A stretch of DNA of 64,000 nt from Deltaproteobacteria bacterium (lineage in GTDB: Bacteria; Myxococcota_A; UBA9160; SZUA-336): positions 29,612 to 93,611 of the forward strand of contig JAJDAJ010000024.1 in the NCBI GenBank assembly GCA_029261925.1, read 5' to 3'. Positions 51,571-59,729 of the stretch are shown piece after piece. Made by a program: the position numbers and the translations under genes. The notes under the pieces are model-generated. The model had not been told where the DNA came from. It saw only the letters and a program-made list of their open reading frames with translations, and searched no databases. Position 1 is the stretch's first letter. Every line of letters starts with the position of its first letter.

Positions 51571-52410
51571 ATGACGATTGGCGTGGATTCCAGGACGGGC
51601 GTGCACGAGCGCGTGCTGCTGGTGGATGACGACGACGGCTATCGCGACTCGCTCGCGAAGCTGCTCCACGGTCATGGCTACTGCTGCGACACCGCGTCCG
51701 ATGCGGAGTCCGCGGAGCAGAAGCTCCGCCAGGTCGCGTACGGCGCGGTGATCTCCGACCTGCGCATGCCCGGCAACGCCAAGGGCGAGTTCGTCGAGCA
51801 GCTCTGCAGCACGCCGGGCGCCCCGCCGCTGATCGTGCTGACGGCCTACCCGAGCCTCGACTCCGCCATGCGCTCGGCCAACCTGCACGTCTCGTCGTAC
51901 ATCGAGAAGCCGGTGACCGCAGGCGAGCTGCTGCCGCACATCGAGCGCGCGACGGATCGCTCCCGGGCGCGGCGCGCCGTGGCGGATCTCGAGGCCCGGC
52001 TGCAGGCCGCAGGCGAGGCGACCGAGCACATGCGCGATCTGCTCGAGGGCGGGGCCGGCGGCGCAACCGACCGCGAGCTGGTCGGCTCGCTGCGCCGCAC
52101 CACCGCGCGCGAGCTCCTGTCGGGCCTGGTCGACCTCGAGGACCTGCGCGAGCAGCTGGGCGGCGAGCCGCCCGCCGCGGACGGCGAGGACCTGGTCGCC
52201 CCGGGCGTCCCCCTCGACCAGCTCAGCCCGCGCGAGCGCGAGGTGCTGCAGTTCATCGCGCGCGGCTATCGCGTGCCGACGATCTCGGCCCAGCTCGACA
52301 TCAGCCGCCACACGGTGCGCAACCACCTCAAGCGCATCTTCGCCAAGCTGGGTGTGGCCTCGCAGGCGGAGCTGCTGGAGCTGATCAAGCCGGTCCAGCC
52401 GCGCCGCTGA
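51571..52410 (+). CDS. Response regulator with receiver, coiled linker and LuxR-type HTH
   Basis: 279 residues from ATG 51571. Receiver: DDDD at 19-22, phospho-acceptor D63 in AVISDLRMPG, Thr and Lys in IVLTAY and YIEKPV. A long helical linker (ADLEARLQAAGEATEHMRDLLEGG) precedes a C-terminal LuxR HTH (LSPREREVLQFIARGYRVPTISAQLDISRHTVRNHLKRIFAKLGV). The linker of about 85 residues is longer than in NarL proteins and may aid dimerisation or contact the kinase. It is followed by the phosphatase/kinase pair, so two signalling chemistries meet in this block. Confidence 0.9.
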   Translation: MTIGVDSRTGVHERVLLVDDDDGYRDSLAKLLHGHGYCCDTASDAESAEQKLRQVAYGAVISDLRMPGNAKGEFVEQLCSTPGAPPLIVLTAYPSLDSAMRSANLHVSSYIEKPVTAGELLPHIERATDRSRARRAVADLEARLQAAGEATEHMRDLLEGGAGGATDRELVGSLRRTTARELLSGLVDLEDLREQLGGEPPAADGEDLVAPGVPLDQLSPREREVLQFIARGYRVPTISAQLDISRHTVRNHLKRIFAKLGVASQAELLELIKPVQPRR

Positions 52411-52486
52411 GCGCGACGGCCCGGGCGCGAAGGGCCCGTCTCGCCGCGGCGCTGGGCGTCAAGGCTGGCGCGAGGCGAGCGCGCGC

Positions 52487-53323
52487 GTGACACTGCCCGC
52501 GGTGGAATCCGCGGTCCTCGTCGCCCAGGACATGCCCGGGCCGCTGCGCGTGGCGCTGCCCAATGGCACGGCGCTCGTGTTCGCGGCGTCCTGCCCGGGC
52601 CGTGAGGGCCCCAACGAGGACGCCGCGGCGGTCTGGCCGCTGCCCGGACAGGCCTGTGTGCTCGCGATCGCCGACGGCCTCGGTGGCCAGCGGGCCGGCG
52701 ACCTGGCGGCGCGGCTCGCGCTGGAGAGCCTGGCAGAGCAGCTGCCGGACGGCGAGGTCGACGACTCCCGGCTGCGCGCCTCGGTGCTCGACGGCTTCGA
52801 GCGCGCCAACGAGGCGGTGCTCGAGCTCGGTGGGGGCGCGGGTACCACGCTCGCCGTGGCCCAGATCCGCGACGGTCTGCTGCGCACCTATCACGTGGGC
52901 GACTCCGCGGTGCTGCTGGTGGGCCAGCGCGGCAAGCTCAAGCTGATGACGGTCGCGCACTCGCCCGTCGGCTACGCCGTGGCGGCCGGGGTGCTCGACG
53001 CGGACGAGGCCATGCACCACGAGGATCGCCACTTCCTGTCGAACCACGTGGGCGCGAGCGACATGCACATCGAGATCGGGGCACCGCGCCGGCTCGCCGC
53101 CCGCGACACGCTGCTGCTGGCGTCCGACGGGCTCTTCGACAACCTGACGGTGCCCGAGATCGTGGCACGGATTCGCCGCGGCCCGCTCGAGCTCGGCGCG
53201 GGTCGCCTGATCGGCGACGTGCGCGAGCGGATGGAGCGGCCGCGAGAGGACGCGCCGTCGAAGCCGGACGACACGAGCTTCGTGCTGTTCAGGTCCGGAC
53301 GGCCGGGCGGACCGACCGCGTAG
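52487..53323 (+). CDS. PP2C-type Ser/Thr protein phosphatase
   Basis: 278 residues from GTG 52487. PPM-family metal and catalytic motifs: GREGPNEDAAAVW, LAIADGLGGQRAGD, TYHVGDSAVLL, LLLASDGLFDNL and PDDTSFVLF. It is predicted to reverse phosphorylation by the kinase encoded directly downstream, whose ATG follows its stop with no gap. Soluble, no regulatory domain. Such PP2C-kinase pairs are common in Myxococcota and Actinobacteria. Confidence 0.92.
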   Translation: MTLPAVESAVLVAQDMPGPLRVALPNGTALVFAASCPGREGPNEDAAAVWPLPGQACVLAIADGLGGQRAGDLAARLALESLAEQLPDGEVDDSRLRASVLDGFERANEAVLELGGGAGTTLAVAQIRDGLLRTYHVGDSAVLLVGQRGKLKLMTVAHSPVGYAVAAGVLDADEAMHHEDRHFLSNHVGASDMHIEIGAPRRLAARDTLLLASDGLFDNLTVPEIVARIRRGPLELGAGRLIGDVRERMERPREDAPSKPDDTSFVLFRSGRPGGPTA

Positions 53324-54649
53324 ATGGCGACGCTGCGGCGCGGGGCCCGCCTGGGCAAGTACCGGCTCGACCGGCACGTGGGCAGGGGCGCGTTCGCCCA
53401 GGTCTGGCGCGCGCGCGACCTGGTCGAGCGGCGCAACGTGGCGCTGAAGGTGAGCCCGCCCTCGCTGGCGGAGGAGTGGGGCCGCGAGGCGATCGAGCAC
53501 GAGGCGGCGGTCGCCGCGCGCCTCGATCATCCCAACGTGGTGCGCCTGTTCAACGCGGACTGGATCGAGGGTCACTTCGCGATGGCCACGGAGCTCGGCC
53601 GCGCGAGCCTGGCGCAGTCGCGGGGTGCGCGGCGCTCGGGCGACGTGGCGCTGCGCGTGGTGCGCGATGTGGTCGCGGGTCTCGCCCACGCGCACGAGCG
53701 ACGCGTGCTGCACCGCGACCTGAAGCCGGAGAACGTGATGATCATGTCCGATCGGCGCGCCGCGCTGGCGGACTTCGGGACCGCGCGTCACGCGCCGCGC
53801 GCCAGCTTCAACTACCTGACCGAGGCGGGCACGCTGGGCTACATGGCCCCCGAGCAGGCCTACGGCAAGCCGCGCTACGCGTCCGATGTCTTCGCGGTCG
53901 GGCTGATCGCCTACGAGCTGCTGACCGGGCAGCTGCCGACGTGGCCGTTCGACTGGCCGCTCGAGGCGCACCGCCGCTTCGAGCAGCGGGTGCCCGAGCC
54001 GGTGCGTCCCGTGCTGCGCCGCGCGCTCGCGGTCGATCTCGAGCAGCGCTGGGCGAGCGGGGGCGAGCTCCACGCGGCCCTGGAGCGCGCCTTCGCCCGC
54101 ATCGAGAAGCCGCGCCCCGCGCGCCGGCGGCGGCCGCGCCGGCCGGAGGCGACGCCGTTCGAGCTCGAGGCCCGGCTGTTCAAGCGCACCCACGGTCGCG
54201 CCCTCGAGCTGCGCTACACGTGCCACCGCTGCGAGGGACCGATCTCCGAGGCCATGACCACGTGTCCGTGGTGCGGCACGGGCGAGAACTCCCTGCGCGA
54301 GACGAGCCGCTACCCGCTGGTCTGTCCCGAGTGCGAGCACGGCGTGCGCGCGGAGTGGGAGCACTGTCCGTGGTGCTACGCGGGGCGGCTCGAGGGGAAC
54401 GGGCGCGCGCCCCGTCCCGACGCGCGTGCGGAGCGCCGCTGCAGCCGCGCTGGCTGCGACGGGGAGCTGCGTCCGTTCATGAAGTACTGCCCGCGCTGCG
54501 GGACCAAGGCGCGCCGGCCCTGGATCCACGCCGACCTCGACACGCGCTGCCCGCGCTGTCGCTGGTCGGTTCACGCGAGCTGGCGACACTGCCCGTGGTG
54601 CGCGCGCCGCCTGTCCGGGGCGCACGCGGCGCCGGCCCCTGTGCGCTGA
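53324..54649 (+). CDS. Ser/Thr protein kinase with four C-terminal zinc ribbons
   Basis: 441 residues. Kinase domain about 12-262: P-loop VGRGAFAQVW, K42 in VALKV, HRDLKPENVM with catalytic D132, DFG with D150, and LGYMAPEQAY. A basic linker (ARRRRPRRP) follows, then four Cys4 units with a constant 10-residue middle: C300/C303-C314/C317, C334/C337-C348/C351, C373/C378-C389/C392, C409/C412-C423/C426. The last pairs read CPWC, CPWC, CPRC and CPWC. There is no membrane helix, unlike PknB-type kinases, so it is cytoplasmic; the ribbons may bind nucleic acid or protein targets. Confidence 0.92.
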   Translation: MATLRRGARLGKYRLDRHVGRGAFAQVWRARDLVERRNVALKVSPPSLAEEWGREAIEHEAAVAARLDHPNVVRLFNADWIEGHFAMATELGRASLAQSRGARRSGDVALRVVRDVVAGLAHAHERRVLHRDLKPENVMIMSDRRAALADFGTARHAPRASFNYLTEAGTLGYMAPEQAYGKPRYASDVFAVGLIAYELLTGQLPTWPFDWPLEAHRRFEQRVPEPVRPVLRRALAVDLEQRWASGGELHAALERAFARIEKPRPARRRRPRRPEATPFELEARLFKRTHGRALELRYTCHRCEGPISEAMTTCPWCGTGENSLRETSRYPLVCPECEHGVRAEWEHCPWCYAGRLEGNGRAPRPDARAERRCSRAGCDGELRPFMKYCPRCGTKARRPWIHADLDTRCPRCRWSVHASWRHCPWCARRLSGAHAAPAPVR

Positions 54650-54773
54650 GCCGCGCCGGCCGGGGCCGCCCCGCGATTCCGGTCGCGTCCGGACGCACGC
54701 GTTCACGACCTCGCCGGGCGCGCCCGGGCCGCGGAGGCGGGCTCGCTTGACCCCGGTGGCCGCGCTGGGCAAT

Positions 54774-54790
54774 CCTGAACGCTGTTCAGG
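54774..54790. promoter_or_regulatory. Perfect 17-base dyad CCTGAAC-GCT-GTTCAGG, candidate operator
   Basis: A perfect palindrome with 7-base arms, 135 bases before the thiolase ATG and about 80 bases before a TATGCT box. A TTGACC lies at 54747-54752 just upstream. GAAC-N3-GTTC dyads of this kind are used by several TetR-type repressors and resemble LexA boxes in spacing class; the regulator is unknown. Confidence 0.5.
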
Positions 54791-54818
54791 GCGCGGCGCC
54801 CCGGCTCCGGACCGCCGG

Positions 54819-54857
54819 ACAGCGCAGGGACCCTCCGCACAGCGCAGGGACCTCCGC
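54819..54857 (+). repeat. Tandem 19-20-base repeat before the beta-oxidation-like operon
   Basis: ACAGCGCAGGGACCCTCCGC (54819-54838) is followed directly by ACAGCGCAGGGACCTCCGC (54839-54857), identical but for one C, then by a partial third copy ACAGGGCAGG. It lies between the dyad and the putative -10 box. Confidence 0.6.
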
Positions 54858-54870
54858 ACAGGGCAGGCGG

Positions 54871-54876
54871 TATGCT
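54871..54876 (+). promoter_or_regulatory. Candidate -10 element (TATGCT) of the thiolase operon
   Basis: TATGCT in the context GGCGGTATGCTCTGCGCC, close to the GCGGTATGAT context seen at 59692; 48 bases before the ATG at 54925. Confidence 0.32.
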
Positions 54877-54924
54877 CTGCGCCCGGCCAGTCCCGTCCCC
54901 GGAGCTTTGCGACAGGAGTTCAAG

Positions 54925-56076
54925 ATGCCCGAGGCCTACATCGTCGATGCCCTGCGCCTGCCCACCGGCAAGCGCAACGGTGGGCTCAGCCAGGTTCATC
55001 CCGCCGACATGGGGGCGCACGTGATCCGCGCGCTCGTCGAGCGCTGCGCCATCGATCCGCTCGCGGTCGAGGACGTGGTCTTCGGCTGCGTCGACGCGAT
55101 CGGTCCCCAGGCGGGCGACATCGCCCGCACCAGCTGGCTTGCGGCCGGCCTCCCCGATGCGGTGCCGGGCACCACCGTGGACCGGCAGTGCGGGTCGTCG
55201 CAGCAGGCGGTGCACTTCGCGGCGCAGGCGGTGATGAGCGGGACCAGCGACGTCATCGTCGCGGGCGGCGTCCAGAACATGAGCATGATCCCGATCTCGG
55301 CCGCGATGCTCGCCGGCCAGGCCTACGGCCACGACAACCCCTTCCACGGCAGCGAGGGCTGGGTCAAGCGCTACGGCACGCAGGAGATCTCGCAGTTCAC
55401 CGCGGCCGAGATGATCGCGGAGAAGTGGGACTGCTCGCGCGAGGACATGGAGCGCTTCGCACTCGACAGCCACCAGCGCGCCGTGCGCGCGATCGACGAG
55501 AAGCGCTTCGAGCGCGAGACGATCCCGCTCGGCGACTGCACGGTCGACGAGTGCCCGCGCCGCGGGACCTCGATGGAGAAGATGGCGCAGCTCGACGTGC
55601 TGACCGAGGGCGGTCGGCTGACGGCCGCCGTCTCCAGCCAGATCAGCGACGGCGCCGCCGCGCTGCTCGTGGTCTCCGAGGCGGCCCTCAAGGCGCACGG
55701 TCTGAAGCCGCGGGCGCGCATCCACCACATCAGCGTGCGCGGCGACGACCCGATCTGGCACCTGACCGCTCCGATCCCGGCCACGCGATACGCCTTCGAG
55801 AAGACGGGCATGTCGATCGGCGACATCGACACCATCGAGATCAACGAGGCCTTCGCCTCGGTCGTGCTCGCCTGGGAAAAGGAGAGCGGCGCCGATCACG
55901 AGCGCGTCAACCCCAACGGCGGCGCGATCGCGCTCGGGCATCCGCTGGGGGCGACGGGCGCGCGCCTGATGACCACGCTGCTCCACGAGCTGGAGCGCAC
56001 GGGCGGGCGCTACGGCATGCAGCTCATGTGCGAGGGCGGCGGCCAGGCCAACTGCACCATCATCGAGCGCCTGTAG
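54925..56076 (+). CDS. Acetyl-CoA acyltransferase (thiolase)
   Basis: 383 residues, ATG 54925 with AGGAG upstream. Unlike the thiolase-like pair at 32-34 kb, all catalytic residues are present: Cys in TTVDRQCGSSQQAVHFAAQA, the NEAFA motif, His in GGAIALGHPLGATGAR and the second Cys in MCEGGGQANC. It cleaves or forms 3-oxoacyl-CoA. It is the first gene of a four-gene run with two SDRs and an acyl-CoA dehydrogenase, a set that covers dehydrogenation, 3-hydroxy oxidation and thiolysis; an enoyl-CoA hydratase is missing from it. Confidence 0.94.
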   Translation: MPEAYIVDALRLPTGKRNGGLSQVHPADMGAHVIRALVERCAIDPLAVEDVVFGCVDAIGPQAGDIARTSWLAAGLPDAVPGTTVDRQCGSSQQAVHFAAQAVMSGTSDVIVAGGVQNMSMIPISAAMLAGQAYGHDNPFHGSEGWVKRYGTQEISQFTAAEMIAEKWDCSREDMERFALDSHQRAVRAIDEKRFERETIPLGDCTVDECPRRGTSMEKMAQLDVLTEGGRLTAAVSSQISDGAAALLVVSEAALKAHGLKPRARIHHISVRGDDPIWHLTAPIPATRYAFEKTGMSIGDIDTIEINEAFASVVLAWEKESGADHERVNPNGGAIALGHPLGATGARLMTTLLHELERTGGRYGMQLMCEGGGQANCTIIERL

Positions 56077-56103
56077 CGGCCACGGCCGCGCTGGGGAGGA
56101 GTC

Positions 56104-57009
56104 ATGGGAGGCCTTTGCGAGGGGCGCGTCGCCATCGTCACGGGGGCGGGGCGCGGCATCGGGCGCGAGCACGCGCTGGAGTTCGCGCGCCAGGGCGCGC
56201 GCGTGGTCGTCAACGACATCGGGGTCGCGCTCGACGGCAGCGGTGGCTCGGGCAGCCCGGCCGAGGAGGTCGTCGAGCAGATCCGCGAGATCGGCAGCGA
56301 GGGCATTGTCAACGGCGCCGACGTGGCCGACTGGGCGCAGGCCGAGGGCCTGGTCCGGGCGGCGATCGAGGCCTTCGGCGGGCTCGACGTGATCGTGAAC
56401 AACGCCGGGATCGTGCGCGACCGCATGTTCGCCAACGTAGAGGAGAGCGAGTACGACGCGGTCGTTCGCGTCCACCTCAAGGGACACTTCGCGGTGGCGC
56501 GGCACGCGGCCGCGTACTGGCGCGGCGAGTCCAAGGACGGACGCCAGCGCGCGGCGCGCATCATCAACACCAGCTCGGGCGCGGGCCTCGCCGGCAGCAT
56601 CGGGCAGTCGGCGTACTCCGCGGCGAAGGGCGCGATCGCCTCGCTGACGCTGGTGCAGGCCGCGGAGCTCGGCCGCTACGGGGTCACCGCCAACGCCATC
56701 GCGCCGTCGGCGCGCACGCGCATGACCGAGGAGCTCTTCGCCGACCGCATGGCGGTGCCCGACCAGGGCTTCGACGTGGCGGACCCCGCGAACATCGCGC
56801 CGCTGGTCGCCTGGCTGGGCAGCGCGGAGTCGGAAGGTGTGACCGGCCGCGTCTTCGAGCTGGAGGGCGGCATGATCAGCGTGGCCGATGGCTGGCAGGC
56901 CGGGCCGAAGGTCGAGCAGGACTGCCGCTGGGATCCCGAGCTCGTGGGCGAGGCCGTGCGGGACCTGCTCGCCAAGGCGCCGCCGCCGCAGCGGGTGCAC
57001 GGCAGCTGA
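56104..57009 (+). CDS. SDR family oxidoreductase (3-hydroxyacyl-CoA dehydrogenase-like)
   Basis: 301 residues, larger than a minimal SDR. It has TGAGRGIGREHALEFA, ND at the end of strand 2, a loop GVALDGSGGSGSPAEEVVEQI, NNAGIVRDRMF, Ser-Tyr-Lys in INTSSGAG and YSAAKGA. This insertion and the IVRDRMF motif are typical of the SDRs resembling the dehydrogenase part of multifunctional enzyme type 2 (HSD17B4), which act on 3-hydroxyacyl-CoA. The 40-residue C-terminal extension (WDPELVGEAVRDLLAKA) is unusual. AGGAG precedes the ATG; the next gene overlaps by 1 base. Confidence 0.88.
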   Translation: MGGLCEGRVAIVTGAGRGIGREHALEFARQGARVVVNDIGVALDGSGGSGSPAEEVVEQIREIGSEGIVNGADVADWAQAEGLVRAAIEAFGGLDVIVNNAGIVRDRMFANVEESEYDAVVRVHLKGHFAVARHAAAYWRGESKDGRQRAARIINTSSGAGLAGSIGQSAYSAAKGAIASLTLVQAAELGRYGVTANAIAPSARTRMTEELFADRMAVPDQGFDVADPANIAPLVAWLGSAESEGVTGRVFELEGGMISVADGWQAGPKVEQDCRWDPELVGEAVRDLLAKAPPPQRVHGS

Positions 57010-58160
57010 TGCGCTTCGCCTTCGACGAGGCGCAGGAGGAGCTGCGCTCGGCGGCCCGGGCCTTCCTGGCCGACCACTCCAGCGGCGACCAGGTGCGCAA
57101 GGCCATGGCCTCGGAGCACGGCTTCGACGCGGCCGTCTGGGAGCGGATCGGTGCCGAGCTCGGCTGGCCCTCGGTGATCGTGCCGGAGGCGTACGGCGGC
57201 GTCGGCCTGGGCCACGTGGAGCTGGTCGGTCTGATGGAGGAGATGGGCTACGCGCTGCTCTGCGCGCCGTTCTTCTCGAGCGTCTGCCTGGCCGCCAACG
57301 CGCTGCTGCTGGCCGGCGACGAGGCGCAGAAGCAGACCTGGCTGCCGCGGATCGCCGAGGGCGAGCTGATCGCCACGCTGGCGTTCGCCGAGCGCGGTGG
57401 CGAGCCCGGCCCGGCCGGCATGCACGCCACGTGGCGCCCGGGTCCCGGTGGCTACGTGCTCTCGGGCAGCAAGCGCTACGTGATCGACGGCGCGCGGGCC
57501 GATCTGATCGTGGTGGCGGCGCGGGCCGACGGCTCGCGCGGCCAGGACGGCGTGAGCCTGTTCGCCGTGCCCGGCGACGCGGAGGGCCTGGAGCGGCGGC
57601 CGCGGGTGACCATGGACCAGACGCGCCGGCAGGCCGAGATCGAGCTGCGCGACGTGCACGTGAGCGCCGACGCCTGTCTGGGCGAGCCGGGGCTGGCCTG
57701 GTCCGCGCTGCAGGAGACCCTGGACCTGGCCGCGATCGCACTGGCCGCCGAGCAGGTCGGCGGCGCGCAGCGCTGCCTCGACCTCTCGGTCGAGTACGCG
57801 AAGCAGCGGCAGCAGTTCGGGCGCCCGATCGGCTCGTTCCAGGCGATCAAGCACAAGTGCGCCAACATGCTGCTGCAGGTCGAGTCGGCGCGCTCGGCCG
57901 CGTACTACGCGGGCTGGGTCGCGGCGGAGCAGCCGCGCGCGATCCCCGAGCACGCGTCGCTGGCGCGCGCCTACTGCTCCGAGGCGTTCTTCGCCTGCGC
58001 CGCCGAGTCGATCCAGATCCACGGTGGCGTGGGGTTCACCTGGGAGTACGATCCGCACCTGTACCTGAAGCGCGCGCGCGCCAGCGAGGGCCTGCTCGGC
58101 ACGCCGGCCTGGCATCGCGAGCGCGTGGCGCATCACATCGGGCTGATCCATGAGCCGTGA
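57009..58160 (+). CDS. Acyl-CoA dehydrogenase
   Basis: 383 residues. An N-terminal helical domain (FDEAQEELRSAARAFLAD), VIVPEAYGGVGLGHVELVGLMEEMG, a beta-domain with LAFAERGG, and a C-terminal helical domain with YAKQRQQFGRPIGSFQAIKHKCANMLLQVESARSAAYYA and IQIHGGVGFTWEYDPHLYLKRA. The last segment carries the FAD and catalytic region of the family. It introduces the 2,3-double bond in acyl-CoA. Such shorter members are frequent in steroid and terpenoid degradation, sometimes as alpha/beta pairs; no second copy lies beside it. The next gene overlaps by 11 bases. Confidence 0.93.
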   Translation: MRFAFDEAQEELRSAARAFLADHSSGDQVRKAMASEHGFDAAVWERIGAELGWPSVIVPEAYGGVGLGHVELVGLMEEMGYALLCAPFFSSVCLAANALLLAGDEAQKQTWLPRIAEGELIATLAFAERGGEPGPAGMHATWRPGPGGYVLSGSKRYVIDGARADLIVVAARADGSRGQDGVSLFAVPGDAEGLERRPRVTMDQTRRQAEIELRDVHVSADACLGEPGLAWSALQETLDLAAIALAAEQVGGAQRCLDLSVEYAKQRQQFGRPIGSFQAIKHKCANMLLQVESARSAAYYAGWVAAEQPRAIPEHASLARAYCSEAFFACAAESIQIHGGVGFTWEYDPHLYLKRARASEGLLGTPAWHRERVAHHIGLIHEP

Positions 58161-58950
58161 AGCGCTCGACATGACCGGCCGCACGGCCATCGTGACCGGC
58201 GGCGCCAAGGGCGTCGGCATCGGCATCACGCGCCGCTTCCTGGCCGCTGGCGCCGACGTGGTGGTCTGCGGGCGCAGCGCGCCCGACAAGCTGCCCGCAG
58301 TGGACGGGCGCGAGCCCATGTTCGTGGCGGCGGACGTGCGCGACCCCGAGCAGATCGAGCGCGTGGTGCGCGCCACGCTCGACGCCCACGGTCGCATCGA
58401 CTGCCTGGTCAACAACGCGGGGGGCGCCCCTGACGTGCTCGCCGCCGAGGCCTCGCCTCGCTTCCACGAGTCGGTCATCCGCCTCAACCTGCTGGCGCCT
58501 CTGCACTTCTCGCAGCAGGCGAACGCGGTGATGCAGGAGCAGCCCGACGGCGGCGTGATCGTCAACATCGGCAGCGTCAGCGGGATCCGGCCGTCCCCGG
58601 GTACGGCGGCCTACGGCGCCGCCAAGGCCGGGCTCACGCACATGAGCCTCTGCCTGGCGCACGAGTGGGGGCCGAAGGTGCGCGTGATCCCGCTGATCGC
58701 GGGCCTCATCGCGACCGAGCAGGCGCACCTGTACTACGGCGACGAGGCCGGCCTGGCCTCGGTCGGTCAGACCCTGGCGATGCGCCGCATGGGCCAGCCC
58801 GAGGACATCGGGGACGTCTGCGTGTTCCTGGCCTCGTCGCTGGCGCGTTTCATGACCGGGGGGCCGGTCCACGTCGACGGCGGCGGCGAGGGTCCCGCCT
58901 ACGTCGGGGCCGCGATCAACCGGCGCGCGGACCCGCGGCCGGGATCGTGA
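58150..58950 (+). CDS. SDR family oxidoreductase
   Basis: 266 residues, ATG 58150 inside the end of the acyl-CoA dehydrogenase gene. TGGAKGVGIGITRRF for coenzyme binding (with an unusual Val-Gly-Ile in place of IG), FVAADVRDPEQ, NNAGGAPDVL, Ser in VNIGSVSG, Tyr-Lys in YGAAKAG, and MRRMGQPEDIGDVCVFLAS. Substrate unknown, probably a hydroxyacyl-CoA or alcohol from the same pathway. It is the last gene of the operon; a strong hairpin lies 40 bases downstream. Confidence 0.88.
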   Translation: MSREALDMTGRTAIVTGGAKGVGIGITRRFLAAGADVVVCGRSAPDKLPAVDGREPMFVAADVRDPEQIERVVRATLDAHGRIDCLVNNAGGAPDVLAAEASPRFHESVIRLNLLAPLHFSQQANAVMQEQPDGGVIVNIGSVSGIRPSPGTAAYGAAKAGLTHMSLCLAHEWGPKVRVIPLIAGLIATEQAHLYYGDEAGLASVGQTLAMRRMGQPEDIGDVCVFLASSLARFMTGGPVHVDGGGEGPAYVGAAINRRADPRPGS

Positions 58951-58989
58951 GCCGGCCCTTGCGGCCGCTGCTCGACGCGCTCTCCGGGC

Positions 58990-59007
58990 GCTGAGCCCCG
59001 GCTCAGC
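58990..59007. terminator. Hairpin between convergent SDR and GST genes
   Basis: GCTGAGCC / GGCTCAGC, perfect 8-base arms with two central bases; the right arm contains the stop codon of the minus-strand GST gene. Bidirectional termination is plausible. Confidence 0.5.
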
Positions 59008-59635
59008 CGCGCGCCGGCGGGAGCGTCGACGTGGAGCTCGGGCGCGCTCGCACCTGTGCCAGCCAGCGCTCCACGTGCTTGCACGAGCCCGGGATCTCGA
59101 TACCGGCGCGCGCGCTGCCCTCGAGCGCGAAGAGCGCCGTGATGTCGGCGACGCTGTAGCGCGACCCCGCGACGAACTCGCTCGCGGCGAGCTGGCCGTC
59201 GAGCCGCTCGATCGCGCGCGCGGCGCGACCGCGGTTGACCTCGGCCCACTCGGGAAGCTGCACGGGCTCGAGCACGCGGATCGCGGGCACGCTGTGGCGC
59301 ACCACCTCGCGCACCGCGGCGTAGAGCACGAGCTCGATGCGACGCTGCCACATCTCGACGAGCGCACGCTCCAGCGGGTCGCGCCCGAACAGGGCCGGCT
59401 CCGGGTGCAGCTCCTCGATGTAGCGGCAGATGGCGATGGTCTCCGAGATGCAGGTGCCGTCGTCGAGCTCGAGCACCGGCACCAGCTCCCAGGGGTTGAG
59501 CGCGCGGAAGGCCTCGCCGCGGTGCTCGCCGCCCATCAGGTCGACGTCCACGAAGGGGATGTCCATTCCCTTCTCGGCCAGGAAGATGGCGACGCGACGC
59601 GGATTTCCGCCCCAGGGGGTGCCGTGGATCTTCAT
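59003..59635 (-). CDS. Glutathione S-transferase family protein
   Basis: 210 residues from ATG 59635. The thioredoxin-like domain has TPWGGNPRRVAIFLAEKGMDI and the cis-Pro/GSH motif LVPVLELDDGTCISETIAICRYIEEL; the helical domain has SEFVAGSRYSVADITALFALEG. N-P-R-R-V near the start and E-L-D-D-G-(S/T) in the binding loop are shared with the GST at 16824-17435. A detoxifying or lyase role with GSH is likely; the substrate is unknown. It is divergent from the phosphotriesterase cassette. Confidence 0.9.
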   Translation of the reverse strand: MKIHGTPWGGNPRRVAIFLAEKGMDIPFVDVDLMGGEHRGEAFRALNPWELVPVLELDDGTCISETIAICRYIEELHPEPALFGRDPLERALVEMWQRRIELVLYAAVREVVRHSVPAIRVLEPVQLPEWAEVNRGRAARAIERLDGQLAASEFVAGSRYSVADITALFALEGSARAGIEIPGSCKHVERWLAQVRARPSSTSTLPPARG

Positions 59636-59691
59636 GGCCCGATTCTACCCCGAGGCGCGTGTGTCGGGCGCCGTCCCGGTCGCGACCGCGG

Positions 59692-59697
59692 TATGAT
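59692..59697 (+). promoter_or_regulatory. Candidate -10 element (TATGAT) for the NTF2-Gfo-PTE cassette
   Basis: TATGAT is 32 bases before the ATG at 59730, in the same GCGGTATGnT context as 54871. A CGCCCGC / GCGGGCG hairpin lies between it and the Shine-Dalgarno sequence GAGGAG. Confidence 0.38.
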
Positions 59698-59729
59698 GGG
59701 CGCCCGCAGCACGCGGGCGAGGAGCACCC

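Noticed and set aside
54703..57741. 1012-codon minus-strand ORF opposite thiolase, SDR and acyl-CoA dehydrogenase
   Set aside because: Shadow frame; all three plus-strand genes carry complete active sites.
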